DNA of 64,000 bases from Lachnospiraceae bacterium (GTDB lineage: Bacteria; Bacillota; Clostridia; Lachnospirales; Lachnospiraceae), in the NCBI GenBank assembly GCA_017473115.1, contig JAFUNC010000012.1:1-64000 (forward strand). Direction: 5' to 3'. Both the position numbers and the translations under genes were made by a program. The notes beneath the pieces are model-generated. The model searched no databases, had not been told where the DNA came from, and worked only from the letters and a program-made list of their open reading frames with translations. Shown piece after piece: positions 1 through 7,663 of the stretch. Each line of letters begins with the position of its first letter. Position 1 is the stretch's first letter.

Positions 1-370
1 CACATGAGCAAGAGTGCTTGCACTCTGCGAAAATGTGGTAGCGTACGTAGTACGCGTTTCATTTGTTTAAGTTCATCCGTTCAAAATCAACATCTAGCTA
101 ATTTTTCCGTTTTACTTTGTTTAGGTTTCTTTCTCTGAATTAATTCTCTTTGCAACTTTAGTATCAGATACTCGCAATGCGAACTCATAAGTGCTTCGCA
201 CTTATTTCGTCACGTGCAGTCGCACTATCAATCCGTAAGCCGCGTCACAAATTTATGCAAGCATAATTTGTGCCTCGTCTTCCGGCTTGGCATTGCTCGT
301 TGCTTCTTGAACTTTCAGGGTTGGATTGCTGTTTATTTGTCAAGGTACATTTCAGCAAATATTTATCTTG
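1..370. repeat. Hairpin-rich noncoding DNA at the left edge
   Basis: No convincing gene is visible here. The stretch is packed with short perfect or near-perfect hairpins: AGAGTGC/GCACTCT near 10-25, AAGTGC/GCACTT around a TTC loop near 189-203, CACAAATT/AATTTGTG near 245-271, and an outer AAGCCG/CGGCTT pair around the last one. This looks like a structured repeat or remnant intergenic element rather than coding sequence. The TTC/GAA hairpin loops resemble those in the element upstream of metK (4632-4753). Function unknown. Confidence 0.4.
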
Positions 371-375
371 CTAAA

Positions 376-403
376 AAAGTGCCGCTCGCTCAGCGGCTTT
401 TTT
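376..403 (+). terminator. Rho-independent terminator, possibly bidirectional
   Basis: A GCCGCT/AGCGGC stem with a 5-base loop is followed by six T on the plus strand and preceded by a run of A, so it could work in both directions. On the plus strand it would end a transcript entering from the left. Confidence 0.7.
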
Positions 404-454
404 ATAATAGCAAAAGGAATTTGTGTTGTCAACAAGAATTTTAAAAATTTTTAT

Positions 455-493
455 TTATCCACAATTGTTTTTTTATTTTCTCTTTTATCCACG
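455..493 (+). other. Two DnaA-box-like sites
   Basis: TTATCCACA (455-463) matches the DnaA box exactly, and TTATCCACG (485-493) differs at one base. They lie in AT-rich DNA between two hairpins. With only two sites this could be chance or a minor DnaA-binding locus. Confidence 0.35.
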
Positions 494-512
494 CAATTAA
501 ACAAATGTAACA

Positions 513-549
513 CAAAACGATATGCCCGCATAATAGGCATATCGTTTAT
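513..549 (-). terminator. Terminator hairpin after the DUF5711 gene
   Basis: A perfect 12-bp stem (515-526 with 536-547) with a short loop lies 8 bases past the stop of the minus-strand gene at 555-1802. The T tract on the minus strand is short (TTTTGTG), so termination may be partial. Confidence 0.55.
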
Positions 550-554
550 ACATT

Positions 555-1802
555 TTATCTTAACTCTATTGTATCTATGGACTCATTGGTCACTACCACA
601 AAACGATTGGAAACGTTTGTCGGCATCACCGCCAATACTCCCGGTCCTAACTCACCTTTGTATTTATCAATTCCGTTTACATTATGAATATAAAAATATT
701 CCGGTCCGTATATAATCAGTCTGCCGTCATCAAAAAACATTTCGCTGTACTCTTCATTATAATATACCGTATCTTCACATTCACCATCACCGTTGTAAAT
801 ATCAATACGATACCGCTCGTCGCCTTCCGTATTATTATGCACCAGCGCAACATATTCTTTACCGAAGAATACTGCCTGAATTTCTTCCTGTACCAAAACC
901 TCTCCGGTACTTGTAGGAATTTCTTCTCCGGAATATACCATCAAGCGGTTGTCTGCCACTGCTACCACTTTAGAATTCTCCACGAACTCTATACAAGGCA
1001 CAATGGCATTGGCATACGTATTGCCGCTTACCAGATTGTCCGTTTTATTCTGTCCGACCTCGCCAAAATTGTAAAATGCAATATTCGTTTTATAACTGGC
1101 TGCATCTTCATATAAATAGGAAATGCCTACCAAATGACCCGATTCCGAAATACATACCGAAATAGGATAACCGCTGTTTCGCATTGTGGTATAAAAAAAG
1201 GCTTTTTGTTCTCCGTCAGTACCATAAATATAAATCGGCATCTTCTGTGAATCATCCAAAACTGCAATTGCCAATCCTTTAGCCGACACCCTAAAAAGCC
1301 TAATCGGCATGCCGGTACTGATTTCTCCGAGCACACTCTGTGTATCCATCATATGAATGGTACTTCCGTTGTAATCCGCAATTCCTACCACATTGTTATC
1401 AATGTCCACTTTAGGATTCTGCATTTCATAAGTTACGTTCCAAATCACTTCACCCTTACTGTCAATGCATTTTGCGCCGTCATTTCCATATATTAAAAAC
1501 TTATCACCAAGCACTTCTACCCGTGCACCGGTCACTACCCGGTTCTCTACGCTGCTTAATGTTTCATATGCAGTATACTCCTTATTAAGATACCTGATAT
1601 AAAAGAATAATGCTGCCAAAATCATAACTGCTACAAAAATACCTACTCGGGTTACAATTTGAGCACGATGCTTAAAAAGTTTTTCTTTCCAATCCCGGTT
1701 ATCCTCCGCCTTCTTTGGCGTAAAACGCTCTAAAGGTTTGAGTTTTCCTTTTTTACGTGATGAAGTTTTAATTCCGAATCTTTTCTTTTTATTATCCTTC
1801 AT
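555..1802 (-). CDS. DUF5711-like membrane-anchored beta-propeller protein
   Basis: A 415-residue protein with a very basic cytoplasmic N terminus (about residues 1-47, rich in Lys/Arg), one membrane helix (about 50-70) and a large outside domain. That domain is made of short beta-rich repeats of the type seen in propeller proteins. The arrangement fits the DUF5711 family common in Lachnospiraceae, whose function is not known. It starts 68 bases after the LysM gene on the same strand and may share its transcript. No catalytic motif is visible. The family name is from memory of the sequence pattern; the topology is read directly. Confidence 0.6.
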   Translation of the reverse strand: MKDNKKKRFGIKTSSRKKGKLKPLERFTPKKAEDNRDWKEKLFKHRAQIVTRVGIFVAVMILAALFFYIRYLNKEYTAYETLSSVENRVVTGARVEVLGDKFLIYGNDGAKCIDSKGEVIWNVTYEMQNPKVDIDNNVVGIADYNGSTIHMMDTQSVLGEISTGMPIRLFRVSAKGLAIAVLDDSQKMPIYIYGTDGEQKAFFYTTMRNSGYPISVCISESGHLVGISYLYEDAASYKTNIAFYNFGEVGQNKTDNLVSGNTYANAIVPCIEFVENSKVVAVADNRLMVYSGEEIPTSTGEVLVQEEIQAVFFGKEYVALVHNNTEGDERYRIDIYNGDGECEDTVYYNEEYSEMFFDDGRLIIYGPEYFYIHNVNGIDKYKGELGPGVLAVMPTNVSNRFVVVTNESIDTIELR

Positions 1803-1870
1803 TCCAATCTCCGTTGCTTTTGTACTCTTATCATCTTATATAGGTCACTTCATACAGTATAACACACTTT

Positions 1871-3250
1871 TTATTGCGGGAGTAGGATTTTTTGCCCATA
1901 TAAAATATTATTCATGTCTTCGATATTATTTATATTGCAAATTTCCTCTGCCTGATGCAGATTTCCATAAAAACGGACACATATTCCATATAACGTATCT
2001 CCTTTGGAAACCTCATACGTAATATACTCCTCTATGGATGTGCTTGTCTCAACAGACTCGTTTAATGCAACAATCTCCTCTGCTGTCGGTTCCTCTTCTT
2101 CTATTTTAACTATTTCTGTCACTTCTTCCGGTATTTTCTCTTCTTCCACAAATTCTTGCGGTTCCGCATTCTCCGTCTCCGCTTCCGTTTCTTCTGTTTC
2201 CGTCATTTCTTCCGCCATTACCATTTCTTCAGTTTCCGGACTTTCCACACCTACTATTACAACTTCCTCTTCTACACTGTCTTCTTTTAATACTATCTCT
2301 TCCTCTTCTATATTTTCTCCGGCTTCTGTTAAATCTTCCGTTACTATGCTCTCTTCTTCCGGCATTTCCGCCTGTAACGCATCCGTTTCCGTGGCCAAAT
2401 CAACTTCCGCACTTTCTTCGCTCATTGTTTCCCATGAAATCGGTACCAACTGTTCCGCAGAACTCTCACGCATTTGATTTACTTCCTCTACCGTCTGTCC
2501 TGCTTCTTTGATTTTATCATATCCGTTCAGACTTTGTACCGAAGTCCCCAAAACAAAAAGCAACAATAACATTGCCGCCATGGATGCCACGGCTGCCAAC
2601 CTGTTTCGAAAGCGTTTTGCTTTCTTTTCTTTATAATAGTTGCGGCAACTCTCTGCCACATTATCGCCTTCTTCATCACACTTATCTTTATGAATTTCAC
2701 CATGCCAATCAATTAAAAAATTTTGCATTGCATCATTTTGTTCATAAAAAATAAAATATCCGTCCGTCTGTTTCGGCATCTCTGTAGGATACAGATAAAA
2801 ATGCTCTTCGCACGTCTTACATTTAATTGTCATTAACAATTCCGGACATCCCATCAACGTTTCCATTCTGGACCTGTAACAATGTTCCCACATAGTACCT
2901 TTATTTTCGCTGTATATGAGTGCCCAGCCCAAAAAGAAGTATTCTGCAAATAATTCTCCCCGGCACCGCATTATTTTTTGAACAGTCTCCCTCGGCAGAC
3001 CGCCTTCTGCGTTTTTTTCACACTCCTGATATACAGCTGCATATATGTAATATTCTTTTACTCCGCCTATTTCACGACAGGTACCAAACAATCCCGCAAA
3101 ACCGTTTTTGGTTTCCGGTGCCCGGGCTATCTGATTTAAATATGTAACCGCATAATCCTCTATGTATATCTTATCACCTTTTCCGATGCGTCCGATTTGC
3201 TTTTTATTTTTTGGCCCTCTTGCATATAAAACATCCTGCGTAATATCCAT
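1871..3250 (-). CDS. Membrane protein with C-terminal LysM and acidic linker
   Basis: 459 residues from the ATG at 3250, which has AAGGAGG seven bases upstream; an earlier in-frame ATG at 3271 would put that ribosome site inside the gene, so it is rejected. Residues 1-210 form a soluble domain whose start (YLNQIAR, then FAGLFG and a YIYAAVY strand) vaguely resembles the JAB/MPN fold but lacks its metal-binding motif. A membrane helix lies at about 217-239, followed by about 160 residues dominated by Glu. A LysM domain (about 411-458, with KGDTLYGICVRFYG) would bind peptidoglycan. Likely links the membrane to the cell wall; role unknown. Confidence 0.6.
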   Translation of the reverse strand: MDITQDVLYARGPKNKKQIGRIGKGDKIYIEDYAVTYLNQIARAPETKNGFAGLFGTCREIGGVKEYYIYAAVYQECEKNAEGGLPRETVQKIMRCRGELFAEYFFLGWALIYSENKGTMWEHCYRSRMETLMGCPELLMTIKCKTCEEHFYLYPTEMPKQTDGYFIFYEQNDAMQNFLIDWHGEIHKDKCDEEGDNVAESCRNYYKEKKAKRFRNRLAAVASMAAMLLLLFVLGTSVQSLNGYDKIKEAGQTVEEVNQMRESSAEQLVPISWETMSEESAEVDLATETDALQAEMPEEESIVTEDLTEAGENIEEEEIVLKEDSVEEEVVIVGVESPETEEMVMAEEMTETEETEAETENAEPQEFVEEEKIPEEVTEIVKIEEEEPTAEEIVALNESVETSTSIEEYITYEVSKGDTLYGICVRFYGNLHQAEEICNINNIEDMNNILYGQKILLPQ

Positions 3251-3380
3251 ATCACTGCCTCCTTGTCCCATTTTTCTTGATACGCTGTCACTCCTGACAC
3301 GTTTTCCTAGAATTTAGCACAGGCAAGTTGTCGATTTTTATCAAATCTCAGGTTCAGAATACAAGAACTTTTCGACAAAT

Positions 3381-3417
3381 AAAAAACCTCCGGCATATCC
3401 CAAGACATGCCGAAGGT
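3381..3417 (-). terminator. Terminator of metK
   Basis: A 10-bp GC-rich stem (CCTTCGGCAT with ATGCCGGAGG, one G-T pair) is followed on the minus strand by six T (3381-3386), 12 bases past the metK stop. A strong intrinsic terminator. Confidence 0.85.
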
Positions 3418-3428
3418 TATCATTTCTT

Positions 3429-4616
3429 TTATAAATATTTCTTTAAATCCGCAACTCTGTCTAACTGTTCCCAAGGAAGATTCAAATCGTTTCTTCCGAA
3501 GTGGCCGTAAGCAGAAGTCTGCTTGTAGATGGGACGACGCAAATTAAGCATCTTAATAATTCCCGCAGGACGGAGATCAAAGTTCTCTCTGATGATTTCT
3601 ACCAGTTTCTCTTCTGAAAGTTTACCGGTTCCAAAAGTATCTACCATAATAGAAGTAGGATGTGCAACACCAATTGCATAAGATAACTGGATTTCACACT
3701 TATCCGCAAGACCTGCCGCAACAATGTTCTTAGCCACATAACGTGCCGCATATGCTGCAGAACGGTCTACCTTTGTACAGTCCTTACCGGAGAATGCACC
3801 GCCACCGTGACGTGCATATCCGCCGTAAGTATCTACAATGATTTTACGACCGGTCAAACCGGAGTCACCATTGGGTCCGCCGATTACAAAACGACCTGTC
3901 GGATTAATAAAATACTTTGTATTCTCATCCAGAAGTTCTGCAGGAAGTACCGGTTCAAAAACATATTTCTTAATATCTTTATGAATCTGTTCCTGTGTTA
4001 CATCGGGATCATGCTGCGTAGATAAAACAACTGCTTCCAAACGGATAGGCTTTCCGTTTTCATCATATTCTACAGAAACCTGGCTCTTTCCATCCGGGCG
4101 AAGATACTTTAAAGTACCATCCTTACGAACTTTGGTTAACTGCAATGTAAGTTTATGTGCCAATGAAATAGGATAAGGCATATACTCTTCCGTTTCATTG
4201 GTTGCATAACCAAACATCATACCCTGATCTCCTGCGCCGATTGCTTCAATCTGATCGTCACTCATTTTATCTTCACGGGCTTCAAGTGCTTTATCAACAC
4301 CCATAGCAATGTCGGCAGACTGCTTGTCTAAAGAAACCATAACGGCACAGGTATTTCCGTCAAAACCATATTCCGAACGATCATAACCGATCTCCGTTAC
4401 CGTCTTACGCACAATAGCAGGAATATCAATGTTTGCTTTGGTAGTTACTTCACCCATAACCACAACAAATCCTGTATTCGTGCAAGTTTCACAAGCCACA
4501 CGGCTCATAGGATCCTGCTCCATTAACGCATCCAAAACCGCATCCGAAATGGCATCACAGATTTTATCAGGATGACCTTCCGTAACGGACTCTGAAGTAA
4601 ATAATCTTTTTTCCAT
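3429..4616 (-). CDS. metK: S-adenosylmethionine synthase
   Basis: Makes S-adenosylmethionine from methionine and ATP in the cytoplasm. 395 residues, normal for the family. Diagnostic motifs are present: the ATP-site GHPDK near residue 14, GAGDQG with the following MFGYAT, and the glycine-rich GGGAFSGKD phosphate loop. The start is set at 4616 because AAGGAGG lies just upstream; an upstream in-frame ATG at 4646 falls before that ribosome site. It is preceded by a SAM-I riboswitch and terminator, so its product should switch it off, and followed by its own terminator, so it is probably a single-gene unit. An inserted hairpin element separates the riboswitch from the gene. Confidence 0.97.
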   Translation of the reverse strand: MEKRLFTSESVTEGHPDKICDAISDAVLDALMEQDPMSRVACETCTNTGFVVVMGEVTTKANIDIPAIVRKTVTEIGYDRSEYGFDGNTCAVMVSLDKQSADIAMGVDKALEAREDKMSDDQIEAIGAGDQGMMFGYATNETEEYMPYPISLAHKLTLQLTKVRKDGTLKYLRPDGKSQVSVEYDENGKPIRLEAVVLSTQHDPDVTQEQIHKDIKKYVFEPVLPAELLDENTKYFINPTGRFVIGGPNGDSGLTGRKIIVDTYGGYARHGGGAFSGKDCTKVDRSAAYAARYVAKNIVAAGLADKCEIQLSYAIGVAHPTSIMVDTFGTGKLSEEKLVEIIRENFDLRPAGIIKMLNLRRPIYKQTSAYGHFGRNDLNLPWEQLDRVADLKKYL

Positions 4617-4631
4617 TTTCTTTTCCTCCTT

Positions 4632-4753
4632 CTTGTTCCATAACAATAAGCGTTCGCTCGCGAACTCTTCGCGCCCGAGCGGAATTGCGAAGCAATTAAC
4701 TTCCGTTCCGCGAGGTGCGCATATGATTTTATGTTACGGACTTGTTCCATAAC
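4632..4753 (-). repeat. Hairpin element bounded by a 13-bp direct repeat in the metK leader
   Basis: CTTGTTCCATAAC occurs exactly at 4632-4644 and again at 4741-4753. Between the copies are about 96 bases of GC-richer DNA made of small hairpins: GTTCGC/GCGAAC, AATTGC/GCAATT around GAA, and CGGAA/TTCCG. The direct repeats look like a target duplication around a small non-coding palindromic element. It sits after the riboswitch terminator and before the metK ribosome site, so it lies in the untranslated leader. No transposase is present. Confidence 0.55.
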
Positions 4754-4755
4754 AT

Positions 4756-4780
4756 AAAAAAACCGCTTATCAATAAGCGG
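4756..4780 (-). terminator. Regulatory terminator of the SAM riboswitch
   Basis: CCGCTTA/TAAGCGG (4763-4780) is followed by seven T on the minus strand. The 5' arm contains CTTATTG, the exact complement of CAATAAG in the 3' strand of the riboswitch P1 helix. This gives the usual exclusive choice: SAM-bound P1 leaves the terminator free, while without SAM the 3' P1 strand can pair with the terminator arm and let transcription continue. Confidence 0.85.
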
Positions 4781-4803
4781 ACCTGATGATTTCCATATCA
4801 AAT

Positions 4804-4924
4804 CCTCTTATTGTTCGACACACCGCATTCGCAGTGTCACTCGCTCAGGCAGGCACCTTCCTCTTTAAAGGGGTTGCCGTGGCTTCATCGGTCCTCTGTA
4901 CCTCCACCACTCTGAATAAGAGAT
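4804..4924 (-). promoter_or_regulatory. SAM-I (S-box) riboswitch controlling metK
   Basis: Read on the minus strand, the element has the conserved S-box blocks in order: CTCTTATTCAGAG opening P1, GTGGAGG, GGACCGATGAAGCC, CGGCAACC, AAGGTGCC, and closing GAACAATAAGAG. P1 pairs 4915-4922 with 4805-4812. It lies upstream of metK with an intrinsic terminator in between, so SAM should cause early termination. The only departure from the textbook layout is the extra roughly 110-base element between terminator and gene. Confidence 0.95.
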
Positions 4925-5018
4925 ATAAATAACTTACAATGACTGATTGAAAATGTCAAGTATTTTACATAAATTGTCAATGCCCTACAGATTTCACATT
5001 TTTAAACGTCAAGTTTCG

Positions 5019-5047
5019 TTGACTTTAGACAGGTTTTTCCATATAAT
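5019..5047 (+). promoter_or_regulatory. Sigma-A promoter of the HD-GYP gene
   Basis: TTGACT (5019-5024) and a perfect TATAAT (5042-5047) are separated by 17 bases. Transcription would start about 25 bases before the ATG at 5080. Confidence 0.85.
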
Positions 5048-5079
5048 GATACACAGGGGAAATAAAAGGGAGGGACAAT

Positions 5080-6153
5080 ATGAAGAGAGTCAGAACATCG
5101 GAACTGGTTCCCGGTATGATTACCGCGGAAGATGTTTATAATTATAACGGACAACTGATACTTCCCAAAGGCCTTACTTTAACCGATAAGGCAATTACCC
5201 GTCTTGAATTTTATTCTATTTTAAGTGTACGCGTGAAAGATGAATCCATAGCCGGCATGGATGTGGAAGAAGATACCCGTACCCATTCCGAACGTATTCG
5301 CGAAAGTGAGGAATTCAAAAAATTCCACGAAAGTTTTGATGAAAATCTCATAAGTTTTAAGGAATCCATCAACGATATCGTGGATATGAATGCCAACATC
5401 GATACGGATACCATGTTAACAAACACTCTTGCCATTCTTTCAGAAGCCACCTCAAGTTATCACGCATTCGACATGTTACATAATATGCGTCAATACGATG
5501 ATTTAACTTTTGCACACTGTATGAATGTTGCTTTAATTTGTAACATTTTTTCACAATGGTTAAAATGGCCTGAGCAGGAACAGAATCTTTTAACTTTATG
5601 CGGACTTTTACATGATATCGGCAAATTAAAGATTCCTGATACTATTATTAAAAAACCCGATCGTCTCACAGACGAAGAATATAAAATCGTAAAGACACAC
5701 ACGGTAGAAGGGTTTCATATTTTAAAAGGCAAAAATATCAACTCACACATTATGAATGCTGCTTTGATGCATCATGAAAAATGTGACGGCACTGGTTATC
5801 CGCTTGGTATTCCTGCAGATAAAATCGACCGTTATGCTAAGGCGGTTGCTATTGCCGATGTATATGACGCCATGACATCTGCCAGAATTTATCGTGGCTC
5901 CATGTGCCCGTTCCGTGTAATTGAAATTTTCGAAGCAGAAGGTCTTCAAAAATATGATCCCGAATATATTATGGTTTTTCTTGAAAATATCGTAAACACT
6001 TACCTTCACAACGAAGTAAAATTAAGCAACGGAGAAACCGGCACGGTAATTTTTATCAATAAAAATCAACTCTCCAAGCCGGTTATTAAGCAGGGCGAGA
6101 AATTCCTGGATTTATCCAAAGAACCTGATTTACATATTGATGCCATCTTATAA
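5080..6153 (+). CDS. HD-GYP domain protein, probable cyclic-di-GMP phosphodiesterase
   Basis: 357 residues. An N-terminal domain (about 1-60, starting with SELVPGM and containing LILPKG) is typical of proteins with a C-terminal HD-GYP domain. The catalytic part spans about 140-310 and has HDIGK at 178-182 and HHEKCDGTGYP at 231-241, the latter being the HD-GYP signature. Such proteins hydrolyse cyclic di-GMP, and intact motifs suggest activity. No membrane segment or receiver domain is visible, so it should be cytoplasmic. It has a strong promoter, GGGAGGG seven bases before the ATG, and a terminator, so it is a single-gene unit. Codons at the C terminus after about 320 form an extra beta-rich tail seen in related proteins. 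Confidence 0.88.
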   Translation: MKRVRTSELVPGMITAEDVYNYNGQLILPKGLTLTDKAITRLEFYSILSVRVKDESIAGMDVEEDTRTHSERIRESEEFKKFHESFDENLISFKESINDIVDMNANIDTDTMLTNTLAILSEATSSYHAFDMLHNMRQYDDLTFAHCMNVALICNIFSQWLKWPEQEQNLLTLCGLLHDIGKLKIPDTIIKKPDRLTDEEYKIVKTHTVEGFHILKGKNINSHIMNAALMHHEKCDGTGYPLGIPADKIDRYAKAVAIADVYDAMTSARIYRGSMCPFRVIEIFEAEGLQKYDPEYIMVFLENIVNTYLHNEVKLSNGETGTVIFINKNQLSKPVIKQGEKFLDLSKEPDLHIDAIL

Positions 6154-6156
6154 CAA

Positions 6157-6185
6157 AAAGGACATTTCTTAACGAAATGTCCTTC
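6157..6185. terminator. Bidirectional terminator between the HD-GYP gene and murA
   Basis: A long AAGGACATTTC/GAAATGTCCTT stem with a 4-base loop has T-rich flanks on both strands (CTCTTTTT on plus, TTTTTG on minus), and lies between two convergent genes. Confidence 0.8.
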
Positions 6186-6190
6186 TCTTT

Positions 6191-7483
6191 TTAACCTATT
6201 TTCATTTCAAACTTACGCAAATCTTTATCACTTTCCACCTTTTCCATATGTGCTCCAAGGTGCTTTAACTTCTCAGGAAAATCCTCATAGCCGCGTTCGA
6301 TATATTTAATATCATCAATTACGGTTAGACCCTCTGCCGCAAGACCTGCCAATACCAAAGCCGCTCCCGCTCTTAAATCCGGTGCCGAAACGCTTGCTCC
6401 GGTGTATTTGTTTACGCCACTGATAATTGCAGTGTTGCCTTCTACCTTAACATCAGCACCCATTCTTGCAAGTTCATCCACATATTTAAAACGGTTATCA
6501 AAAATACTTTCCGTAACAATACTGATACCACTTGATAACCCTAATGTAACCGTCATCTGTGGCTGCATATCCGTCGGGAACCCGGGATAAGGCAATGTCT
6601 TAACCTGCGTATTGTTTAATCTCTTGGATGCTACCACACGAACCGCGTCATCAGATTCTTCGATTTCACAACCTATTTCAATCAACTTCGCTGAAATACA
6701 TTCTAAGTGCTTCGGGATTACATTCTTTACCATAATGTCACCCTTGGTAATGGCTGCTGCCATCATGTAAGTACCCGCTTCAATTTGATCCGGAATAATG
6801 GCATATTCCGTCTTATGAAGTCTGTTCACTCCGTTGATACGAATCACGTCAGTTCCGGCACCTTTGATATTAGCGCCCATACTGTTCAGGAAATTAGCCA
6901 AATCAACCACATGGGGTTCTTTTGCCGCATTCTCAATTACCGTTTTCCCTTCTGCCATGACTGCTGCCATCATTACATTAATGGTTGCACCGACAGAAAC
7001 CTTATCCATAAAAATGTGGTTACCTTTTAATTTATTTGCTTCAGCAATTACAAATCCATGTTCTACACGAACATCAGCACCTAATGCACGAAATCCTTTT
7101 AAATGCTGATCAATTGCTCTGGTTCCCAAATTACATCCGCCGGGAAGGGGTACCTCAGCATGTTTGTATTTACCAAGCAGCGCCCCCAACAAATAATAGG
7201 ACGCTCTGATTTTCTTTATATGTTCATCATCAATCACAAGGTTATCAATCTGATAACCATTAATCTTTACGGTATGACGATCCGTCTTAACGACTGTAGC
7301 GCCGACACTTTCCATCGCTTTCATTAGTACATTTGTGTCACGCACATCAGGAACGTTCTCTACCACAACGGTTTCATCTGTCATGATTGCTGCAGCCAAA
7401 ATTGCCAAAGCCGCATTCTTCGCACCGCCGATCTCAACTTCACCGACCAGAGGCACGCCACCTTTCATTGCGTATTGTTCCAT
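6191..7483 (-). CDS. murA: UDP-N-acetylglucosamine 1-carboxyvinyltransferase
   Basis: First committed step of peptidoglycan synthesis: transfers enolpyruvate from phosphoenolpyruvate to UDP-GlcNAc. 430 residues from the ATG at 7483, which has GAGGTG four bases upstream; a TTG four codons earlier is a less likely start. Visible motifs are the N-terminal GAKNAAL (about 20-26) and the loop PGGCNLGTR with Cys117 in the position of the catalytic, fosfomycin-sensitive cysteine. Length and motifs are normal. It stands alone between noncoding gaps. Clostridia often have two copies; only one is in this window. Confidence 0.95.
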   Translation of the reverse strand: MEQYAMKGGVPLVGEVEIGGAKNAALAILAAAIMTDETVVVENVPDVRDTNVLMKAMESVGATVVKTDRHTVKINGYQIDNLVIDDEHIKKIRASYYLLGALLGKYKHAEVPLPGGCNLGTRAIDQHLKGFRALGADVRVEHGFVIAEANKLKGNHIFMDKVSVGATINVMMAAVMAEGKTVIENAAKEPHVVDLANFLNSMGANIKGAGTDVIRINGVNRLHKTEYAIIPDQIEAGTYMMAAAITKGDIMVKNVIPKHLECISAKLIEIGCEIEESDDAVRVVASKRLNNTQVKTLPYPGFPTDMQPQMTVTLGLSSGISIVTESIFDNRFKYVDELARMGADVKVEGNTAIISGVNKYTGASVSAPDLRAGAALVLAGLAAEGLTVIDDIKYIERGYEDFPEKLKHLGAHMEKVESDKDLRKFEMKIG

Positions 7484-7663
7484 AAAACACCTCAACTTAT
7501 TAGGTTTTGTAAGCCCATCAACCCAATCATGCTTATAGTATTATATACCAAAACACTTCAATTGTAAACCTTTCGACCAAAATCCTTACATTTCCGTCAA
7601 AATATTACATATTCCCCATAGATTCTGTTTTCGGCAGAATCCCCATATATCAACTCTCATATA

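Noticed and set aside
2004-2477. Ser/Thr-rich plus-strand reading frame of 157 codons
   Set aside because: It is the antisense of the Glu-rich linker of the LysM protein; no ribosome site or independent support.
4617-4646. Upstream ATG that would add 10 residues to MetK
   Set aside because: The AAGGAGG ribosome site lies after it and the family N terminus begins at the ATG at 4616.
4801-4924. Possible tRNA or other RNA in the metK leader
   Set aside because: The conserved blocks match the SAM-I riboswitch fully, so no other explanation is needed.
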